NCBI GenBank assembly: GCA_037039925.1
Contig: JAXRKP010000237.1
Location: forward strand, 346,070-410,069
DNA length: 64,000 nucleotides
Direction: 5' to 3'
DNA from: Doris montereyensis
Taxonomy: Eukaryota; Mollusca; Gastropoda; Nudibranchia; Dorididae
The translations under genes and the position numbers were made by a program. Below, piece after piece: positions 49,690-64,000 of this stretch; position 1 is the first letter of the stretch, and the number at the start of each line of letters is the position of its first letter. The notes under the pieces are model-generated. The model saw nothing but the letters and a program-made list of their open reading frames with translations, had not been told where the DNA came from and ran no database searches.

Positions 49690-51854
49690 TCAGGAACATT
49701 CCATTGCTGACCCATCTTTGAGTATAATTTTCATTCACCTAAACCGTCATTTTCAAAAGGTTTTATAATAAAAATTTTAAAAGTTGGAACAGTCCTGCCC
49801 ACATAACTTCAGTGAAGAGTACTAACTTGATCTAAAAGTCGAACTTGATACCGTCCAGAGTATAACATGCTTGTTAAATCATCATAATGAAGCGGTTGAT
49901 GTCTTTCTTTAACTGTCTATGATAATTGACACAAAAAAAGTCCAATTATAAATAAATAACCAAGGATAGTCGACAGTAAAACAGACATCTTTGACCTTTA
50001 TTTACACAACAATGAGAAACATTCGACACAGAATGTTTTACAACACACAATTCTGGGATACACTCCACTCAAAATACTTATTCTACACAAGCATACACTT
50101 AAAGCAATGGAAACGTGGATTGAAATGTAATTCCACATGCCGCCAATGACCTCTCGGTCTGTAGTTCGTTTGATTTTAAAAATTTAATACAAGAAAAAAA
50201 ACATGAAGGAAAACGAAATTAATTGATGAGGAAGGGGGGGGAGAGATTGAACATGATCAGTCATCGTTATCTGGCAAATGCTATGTTTTACATTTTTGTA
50301 CGTGATCTTTAGATCTACTCCATCCTCACGTGATAATATCAGGCCAGACATGAATGAGTCGTGGGGGAGTGAGGTGAGGTTGGATGGGGATTCGTAGGAG
50401 TGGGAGAAGTGAGAGTACATGTATTAAATTTTCGTTTTGACAATAATTCGGAACGCTGATTTTCTCATTGTACCTATCTGCAGTAACAAATTTAAAATCG
50501 ATCTAATAGCTAAAAGATAAGAAAAACCCAAGGACAAATAAACAATACAGTCTGTAAACGAATGTTCAACTTGTGTTGCAATGAAGCAACAAGACAGATG
50601 GCGCATGCGCATCTGCTGTTCAGGAAGGAACGAACAGACGTATGTCTCTTCTTATACATCAAACGAAATATAACACCTGAAATCTATGTTCGCAGTCGGT
50701 TGCATGAATTAAATGCCAGACAAATAGATGCGGAGCTACCTGTACAAAACACAGCACAAAGTAATGATAAAAGTATGTCCGTATTCATATACCATGCCCC
50801 CAGGTTGCCATCGTTCGGCTGTATATTTGTTAAGAAAACCGCGAGGTTTATTTGGATAAAACGATCCTTTCAACGTCTGCTGTGTCTAGAAAAAAATCAG
50901 CGAAGTAACCCATGGGGAAAATGCCGACATTTTACATCAATTTCTTAATTCTCAGATAGTCAGATTTCAATCTAAGATTTTTGGAGAGAAAAAAATCAAT
51001 TTATTTTTGCCACTGCCATTGTTGTTTTGTTGTTGCTATTTTTTCCTTTTTTGGAATGAACTTCGAAGTGCCTCAAGTAAACGTACAACACATTGACTGG
51101 GTAGATTAGAAATCAATTGAAAGGAAGTTTACAATTTTTGTAACAGAGGAGTTTGAGTTCGGAAGCGTATATCATGGAAAGTTTGGAATTTTCGGGCATT
51201 GAATGTGGACAATTTCGGACGGAAACATTGGGAAAGCTGGGAAATGTTTTACTCCAGGATTTTAAATCGACATGAGTGGAAGTGTATCAGGTGTAGGAAT
51301 GCGGGATACCACACGTGTGGGAAAGTGTCATAATATTATTATCATAACAACAATAGAATCATTTGTATTATGCATTTCGTTTCCTTTATGCTCTTTAACG
51401 TTTAAAGGGCATCCAGAATCGCTAGTGTTGAGCTGAAAGATAATTCATTCGATTCTCCGGTGTTCTCATTTTTTTACATGTATTAGCATCCCCATAGAAT
51501 TAATGGTGAAGATTGAAATGAGTTTTCAGTGGATATGTGTAAATGTCCACTGAGTTTTCCATGAAAATAAAATATTGACAAAACGAAACAAAGAACTACT
51601 TTCCCAACTTTTGATATTTCGTTCGAGTCTAAGTGGGGCAAACACACATTCTTGAAGAACGTCTAGCAAATGGAATTGATAATACAATGTTTCCAACGAT
51701 TGAGCATCTGTAATTAATCAAGTTGGTGCATTTCCTACTTTTCGTTTGATTGTTTGTAGTTTAATATAATATTTTTTTTATCTTTCTTTCTTGTTCGTTT
51801 AATTGGGTTTAAATGGCACATTAATATTACAATGATGATGCAAAGGAACTCTTT
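49690..51854. other. 3' flank of the heat-shock gene, no gene seen
   Basis: AT-rich single-copy-looking sequence. One 128-codon plus-strand open frame (50562-50948) has no recognised domain and no splice context and is not called. Confidence 0.4.
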
Positions 51855-56885
<5,031 letters not shown>

Positions 56886-57289
56886 TTTAATTTTTTTTTT
56901 TATTGTAGTTGTTTGAAAGGAAATCAACGTTAAATTACCACAAGGTAATGGAAACAAGTTGGTGAAATAGGTGAAATCTGGAAGACAAGAAAAAAAGGTC
57001 CACATTACAGAAAAGTTTAGTGATAGCCTAATAGTTAAAAAAAAGCAACAAACAAATAAACCCTAATAAAACCCCGACGAAACAAACAATTACAATCATA
57101 CCTCCCAAACAAAACCCCAACAAAAAAAACAACAAAAAAAACAATCCATAATAAAACAAAACAACAACAACAACAACAACAACAACAAAACATAAACAAA
57201 ACAAATCCCACAAGGCCAACAAAAGAAAAGAAAAAAACCAACCAACCAAAAGGATCAAAAAGGGATGCAACAAACACAAGTTAAATCCT

Positions 57290-57478
57290 CTACTTTAACT
57301 CTCTTCTCTGTCTTCAATCCTCTACTTTAACTATATTCCTCTGTCTTCAATCCTCTACTTTTGCTCTCTTCTCTGTCTTCAATCCTCTACTTTTGCTCTC
57401 TTCTCTGTCTTCAATCCTCTACTTTTTACTATATTCTCTGTCTTCAATCCTCTACTTTAACTCTCTTCTCTGTCTCTT
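57290..57478. repeat. About 32-bp pyrimidine tandem repeat, six units
   Basis: TCTTCAATCCTCTACTTT followed by (A/T/G)ACTCTCTTCTCTG-type sequence repeats six times, upstream of the sHSP gene. Confidence 0.85.
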
Positions 57479-57835
57479 CTCACCGCCACTAACAAACAAA
57501 CAAAAAAACCAAAACAAAAACAAAAAATTAAAAAAAGAGGAAAAAAAGAAAAAGAAAAGAATCATAATGAATTGAAAGACTTTCAGAATCACTCAATGAC
57601 TCTATAACAAAATACGAAATGGATTGCTTCATGTAGATACACTATACTTTCTCCATGGAGCAACCATAGACTGTAGAATTCGTACATTCATTGTTAAATC
57701 TTATCGTTTACGTCCCGTACGTATAGATCTACATAAAAACCCTGAATGTCTCAGTTCACCAACGTAACGCAAATGAAAATGTCACGTGACTAAGCAAAGA
57801 GTTTTCCCCGACAGAATAATGCGTCGCCTTGTCAT

Positions 57836-58145
57836 TTGATTTGATTTGATTTTACCCACATCCACAACTAAGGTGATTTCGGCGTTTTGGTAGGATTTTT
57901 AATTTTGCCCGAACTGCCTTGTAAACTGCCAGGGGATCTTTAACGTCTACATAGTGTTGTGATCCGCACACGGGACCTCCTTTTTATTGTCCGTTTCCGA
58001 TGGGACTAGGTGTTTATCCACATACCTGGACCAAGGGGTAGATTTTTACTCAAAAATACTCGAGACAATGTTTTAACCTTTGGTGGGACTTGAACCCACG
58101 ATCTTTGGGTTAAGAGGCCCACACCTTCCTCTGGACTCCCGAGTC
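57836..58145 (-). mobile_element. tRNA-derived SINE, family S1 (most complete)
   Basis: Plus-strand order: TTTTACCCACATCCACAACT, GGTGATTTCGGCG, CTTGTAAACTGCCAGGGGAT, CTTTAACGTCTACATAGTG, ACACGGGACCTCC, GATGGGACTAGGTG and AATACTCGAGACAATG. The minus-strand head has a clear B box (GTGGGTTCAAGTCCCACC) and GGGAGTCCAGAGGAAGGTG. A TTTGATTTGATT run flanks the 3' end. Confidence 0.75.
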
Positions 58146-58412
58146 CACAATACCTTGTCATAAACAATTCTTTGAAATGTTATCCCGAAATACGATGAAT
58201 GACTGGTAGGCTCCGGCAGATGTAAACAGTAAAATAATAATAAAATGTTTTAGTTGCAGCATTGAATTATAGGCGAGACTTGGATCGATGGAGAAAGCAG
58301 GGAACAAAATTTACAACTGGTGTTCAATTCTGAATAACGCATGTCTGCCATTTGAAATTGATTGTCCTTTTGCACTCAAGAATCCGGTGCACTTTTACAT
58401 CCTTTGTAGTTA

Positions 58413-58712
<300 letters not shown>

Positions 58713-59039
58713 TACCCCTTCTATGAATTCCTGATGCAAAATGGAAAAGGCCAGATAACAAAGGGATTTCAGGTGAAGAGAAAGGCAACCACTGAGCGAT
58801 ATAACCAAATACATTTTTGCCCCTCACCTTGTGAATGTTTCATGAGCTTCACAGGAACCCAAACTGCTTAGCTTATCACTGTTTGCAGCCTCTGCTCACA
58901 ATCTGGCAGTTCTGGGCCTCAGATTTTTGCTGACTAGTCGTTATCTCCCCCTTTTTTTTATTACCCTCCATTCCACGTAGGTTGTCCATCTTCTTTCCGG
59001 TTATCTACCCTTTACACCCTCTCTTCTTCTCCCCCCTTC

Positions 59040-59201
<162 letters not shown>

Positions 59202-59864
59202 ACTCTCCCCTTGTTGAGTATCAGTATTAGTGGATTTCTATTCAGAATGATACAATGGCTTATTACACAAAGCGGAATTTTTTCCACCTGATTTTGAATA
59301 AACTGTATAATATTATATCAACTGTCTGATTTTGTTACTCCCCCCCCCATCCCCTAACTATGCAACTCTATGCAACCCATTGCATTTCTGTTGTTTCCAT
59401 ACCCACCCTCCAGAGTACAATCATTGTATGTAAGACTAAGGATCCAGGAATTGGGAATCTGTGCATTTGAAAGACAACATGCGCATATTAAGTCTAGATA
59501 TCATATTAAGTTCCCTCTTTCATACCCTCACCCACCAGTCTTTGCCTTATAACGTATTGGCCGATGTGGATTTTATCTATACGCCATTACATCCTTCAGT
59601 CAAGGACAAGCGATGAGATGGTTTAAAGGTAATATTGCGGGTTGCAGTGACCTGATGGGTTTGTTTTTTTTTTTTTATTGATGGCAGAAGGCCAAGAAAA
59701 GACATATTTTGAAAGAAAATATAAGAGATAGTAACTCACATATAAAACATCAGAAAACAAACTCAGTTTACAGACATCAGATATCCAAAAATAAAATTGC
59801 AAACGGCGATGGAAATGGGCCGGCCACATAATAATATGATTAATGAAAGACACGTTTGTTTGTT

Positions 59865-60058
59865 TGTTTGTTTGTTTGAAATTTACTTATTCCACCATTG
59901 CGGTGATCTCAGGGTAAATGTGCTCCCCATGCCAAGTCTGAAAAGACCAAGAGGTGGACCAAAAAAATCTGCCCGGAATGGGAATCGAACTGTGATTCGA
60001 TTGAGTGGTACATATATTGAGACGCTCTGCCGATTGCGCTACCGGCATGCCTCTATCA
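59865..60058 (-). mobile_element. tRNA-derived SINE, family S4
   Basis: The minus strand shows an A box (GGTAGCGCAATCGGCAGAG) and about 50 bases later a B box (AGTTCGATTCC), a Pol III promoter layout. The body then runs on (CTTTTCAGACTTGGCATGGG) to a short tail ending in the complement of (GTTT)n. The body and A-rich tail mark it as a SINE rather than a tRNA gene. Confidence 0.65.
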
Positions 60059-60242
60059 TCGTACTACTAAACAAAATGTAAGAGAAACGGGGGGGGGGGG
60101 AGGGGTGAGGGAGACAATGGAGAAACGACGTTGTGGGCAGAGGCGGGGATGGGGACGAGGAAGACTGCAGATTAGAAAAAGATAGAACGCATTTAATTTG
60201 GGAGGGATATGTAGTGGATCGACGATGCCTACAAGTAAGTAG

Positions 60243-60278
60243 GCCTAAGCAAGCAAGCAAGCAAGCAATCAAGCAAAC

Positions 60279-60318
<40 letters not shown>

Positions 60319-60478
60319 GGGTAAATAAGTAATTAACTAAGTAAGTATGTGATTAAGTGAGTGAGTGAGTGAATGCGTGTGAAAGGAGTGAGTGAGAGCG
60401 AGTGATAAGAGTTAATAATGGTCAGCGAGCGAGTGAGTTGAGTGAGTGAGCGAGTGAGGGAGTTAGTAAGTAAGTAAA
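60243..60478. repeat. AAGC, AAGT and GAGT tetranucleotide tracts
   Basis: (AAGC)n, then (AAGT)n with TAAG variants, then (GAGT/GAGC)n. Confidence 0.9.
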
Positions 60479-61070
60479 CAAGCATTCATCTGACATGCAC
60501 GCGTCATCATTCTTCGTACTGTCAGGTTTTAAAATATCATCCAGCCATCAGTTATTTGTTTATCATTACTGTAATGTTGACACCTATCGCACACGATAAA
60601 TGTCATGTTTAGTTATCGCAATCTCTCCGTGATGCAAACAGCATTGATATTGCAGTCTAACTTATATGTGTGTGTGTGTGTGTGTGTGTGTACAAAAATA
60701 TGGTAAAATAATATGAACGTTTACTCAACAATTTATACAGGAAGCAAAGCTGGGTAAACAAACACGAAACATGTGTGAATTTTTCAAATGACTTTCAATT
60801 GTGACGGAAATGAAAGTGACTAACCCGCCACAACCCCCCCCATCACTCCTTCAATAGAGCCATTGATCTCACCTCTTTTTATTTCCCCATTTTGTTGTTA
60901 AGTTTGACGCCAAAACAGCCCCTAAACATCGACCCCCCAAAACACCTTTTTAAAAAAAAAAAAAAAACTAACAACAAATAATTAACACATCAACAATAAT
61001 ACAAGATAAAAACAAAACACACAAAACATAACAACAAAACACAAAAACGAAAATAAATAATACAAAACAT

Positions 61071-64000
61071 TCCCAAATAGAAAATAAATCAAATAAATTA
61101 CAACAGAAAAATCAATAAAATCAGTTACTAAATAGAAAGTAAATCAAATCACTACCAAATAGAAAGTAAATCTAAATCAATTACCAAATAGAAAGTAAAT
61201 CAAATCAGTTACCAAATATAAATCAAATCAATTACCAAATAGAAAGTAAATGAAATCAGTTACCAAATAGAAAGTAAATGAAATCAGTTACCAAATAGAA
61301 AGTAAATGAAATCAGTTACCAAATAGAAAGTAAATCAAATCAGTTACCAAATAGAAAGTAAATGAAAGCTCAATTACCAAATAGAAAGCAAATCAAATCA
61401 GTTACCAAATAGAAAGCAAATCAAATCAGTTACCAAATAGAAAAGTAAATCAAATCAGTTACCAAACTAGAAAGTAAATCAAATCAGTTACCAAATAGAA
61501 ACTAAATTCAAATCAATTACCAAATAGAAGAGTAAATCAAATCAGTTACCAAATAGAAAGTAAATCAAATCAGTTACCAAATAGAAAGTAAATGAAATCA
61601 ATTACCAAATAGAAAAGTAAATCAAATCAGTTACCAAATAGAAAGTAAATCAAATCAGTTACCAAATAGAAAGTAAATGAAATTCAATTTACCAAATAGG
61701 AAAGTAAATCACATCAGTTACCAAATAGAAAGTAAATCCAATCAGTTACCAAATAGAAAGTAAATCAAATCAGTTACCAAATAGAAAGTAAATCAAAATC
61801 AAGTTACCAAATAGAAAGTAAATCAAATCCATTACCAAATAGAAAGTTAAATATGAAATCAGTTACCAAATAGAAAGTAAATGAAATCAATTACCAAATA
61901 GAAAGTAAATCAAATCAATTACTAAATAGAAAGTCAATCAAATCAGTTACCAAATAGAAAGTAAATCAAATCAAATTACTAAATAGAAAGTCAATCAAAT
62001 CAGTTACCAAATAGAAAGTAAATGGAAATCAGTTACCAAATAGGAAAGTCAATCAAATCAGTTACCAAATTAGAAAGTAAATGAAAATCAGTTACCAAAT
62101 AGAAAAGTCAATCAAATCAGTTACCCAATAGAAAGTAAATGAAATCAGTTACCAAATAGAAAGTCAATCAAATCAGTTACCAAATAGAAAGTCAATCAAA
62201 TCAGTTTACCAAATAGAAAGTAAATGAAATCAGTTTACCAAATAGAAAGTCAATCAAATCAGTTACCAAAATAGAAAAGCAAAATCAAATCAGTTACCAA
62301 ATAGGAAAAGCAAATCAAATCAGTTACCAAATAGAAAATAAATTCAAATCAATTCCCAAATAGAAAATAAATCAAATCAGTTACCAAAATAGAAAGCAAA
62401 TCAAATCAAGGTTACCAAATAGAAATGTAAATCCAAATCAATTACCAAATAGAAAGTAAATGAAATCAATTACCAAATAGAAAGTATAAACAAATCAGTT
62501 ACCAAATAGAAAGTAAATCAAATCAAGTTACCAAAAAGAAAAGTAAATCAAATCAGTTACCAAAATAGAAAGTAAATCCAATCAGTTACCAATAGAAAGA
62601 AAATCAAATCAATTACCAAATTAGAAAGTAAATTGCAATCCAGTCTACCAAATAGGAAAGTAAATCAAATCAATTACCAAATAGAAAGTAAATCAAATCA
62701 ATTCCTAAATAGAAAGGTCAATCAAAATCAGTTACCAAATAGAAAGTAAATCAAAAAATCAATTACTAAATAGAAAGTCAATCAAATCAGTTACCAAATA
62801 GAAAAAGTAAATGAAATCAGTTACCAAATAGGAAAGTCCAATCAAATCAAGTTACCAAATAGAAAGTAAAATTGAAATCAAGTTACCAAATAGAAAAGTC
62901 AATCAAATCAGTTACCAAATAGGGGATAAGTAAATGAAATCAAGGTTACCAAATAGAAAGTCAATCAAATCAGTTACCAAATAGAATAGTCAATCAAATC
63001 AGTTACCAAATAGGAAGTAAATGAAAATCAGTTACCAAATAGGAAAGTCAATCAAATCAGTTACCAAATATGAAAGCCAAATCAAATCAGTTCACCCAAT
63101 CGAAAGCAAATCAAATCAGTTACCAAATAGAAAAATAAATCAAATCAAATCCCCAATAGAAAAGTCAATCAATCAGTTACCAAATAGAAAGTAAAATCAA
63201 ATCAATTACCAAATAGAAAGTAAATCAAATCAGTTACCAAAATAGAAAGTAAATAAAATCAATTACCCAAACCAGAAAGTAAATAAAATCAATTCCCAAA
63301 TAGCAAGTCATAAATAAAATCAAACAGTACCAAATAGAAAACAAATCAAATCAATTACCAAAAAGAAAAGTAAATCAAATCAATTACCGAAATAGAAAGT
63401 AAATCAAAAATCAGTTAGCCAAATAGAAACGAAATCAAATCAATTACCAAATAGAAAGTAATCAAATCAATTACCAAATAGAAAGTAAAATCAAATCAGT
63501 TACCAAATAGAAAGCAAATCAAATCAGTTACCAAGTAGAAAGTCAAATCACATCAGTTACCAAATAGGAAAGCTAAATCAAATCAGTTTACCAAATAGAA
63601 AGCAAATCAAAATCAGTTACCAAATAGGAAAGCAAATCAAATCAGTTACCAAATGGAAAAGCCAAATCAAATCAGTTACCAAATAGCAAATCAGTTACCA
63701 AATAGAGCTAATCAAATCAGTTACCAAATTAGAAAAGCAAAATCAAATCAGTTACCAAATAGAAAGCCAATCAAATCAGTTTACCAAAATAGGAAAGCAA
63801 ATCAAATGCAGTTTACCAAATAGAAAGTCAAGTCAAAGCAGTTACCAAATAGAAAGTCAAATTCAAATCAGTTACCACAAATAGAAAGTCCAATCAATCC
63901 TTTCCAAATAGAAAGTCAATCAAATCAGTTACCCAAATAGAAAGTCCAATCCAGAATCAGTTTCCCCGAATAGAAAGCAAATTTCAATTCAGTTACCACC
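61071..64000. repeat. 28-bp satellite, about 100 units, running out of the window
   Basis: The unit AATCAGTTACCAAATAGAAA plus GTAAATCA repeats to the end of the window with AAATC(A/G)(A/G)TT and GTAAATG/GTCAATC variants. One-base insertions and deletions seem more frequent after about 62200 and heaviest after 63000. Confidence 0.95.

Noticed and set aside
50562..50948. 128-codon plus-strand open frame
   Set aside because: No recognised domain, no convincing splice or promoter context, and length possible by chance in a 64 kb window.
59960..60058. tRNA gene
   Set aside because: A and B boxes are good, but the body and tail extend beyond a tRNA and I could not see a proper acceptor stem; SINE is the better reading.

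Overview
The window is animal nuclear DNA from an AT-rich, repeat-laden invertebrate genome. A mollusc or other lophotrochozoan is my best guess. The evidence is GT-AG introns with short exons, several families of tRNA-derived SINEs, a decayed non-LTR retrotransposon, MITE-like elements, and very many micro- and minisatellites. Nothing prokaryotic, viral or plasmid-like was seen. Species assignment is inference.

Layout. Positions 374-16602 (+) hold the 3' part of a multi-exon gene whose C-terminal exons resemble the PLEKHA5/6/7 family of PH-domain junction and cytoskeleton proteins. Its 5' part, including any PH domain, lies before the window. 16603-27158 is 3' UTR or intergenic DNA with SINEs and minisatellites. 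27159-28114 (-) carries the last two exons of an unidentified TPR-repeat gene. 28170-33720 is a pile-up of SINEs, a 1.5 kb 22-bp minisatellite, a perfect inverted repeat and a retrotransposon remnant. 36032-38121 (-) is an intron-free SMYD4-like methyltransferase sequence whose reading frame is broken many times by small indels. 38130-51850 is repeat-rich intergenic DNA with a pogo/Tigger-like MITE, about 1 kb of ATGT repeats and a 44-bp minisatellite. 51855-56885 (-) is a three-exon small heat-shock protein (alpha-crystallin domain) gene with one homopolymer frame break and a possible in-frame cassette exon. From 57000 to the end there are SINEs, CT tracts and, from about 61070, a 28-bp satellite that runs out of the window.

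The genes show no shared pathway; this is ordinary eukaryotic gene scatter. The most informative pattern is that three unrelated coding regions all carry single-base frame breaks, several at homopolymers, while conserved motifs continue in the next frame. The terminal satellite also shows many one-base indels. This suggests unpolished long-read assembly rather than three independent pseudogenes, although a decayed SMYD4 copy cannot be excluded. I found no convincing new biological system. The items most worth checking are the candidate cassette exon in the heat-shock gene, the 49-bp perfect inverted repeat, the three-frame-open 22-bp minisatellite and the SMYD4-like locus.
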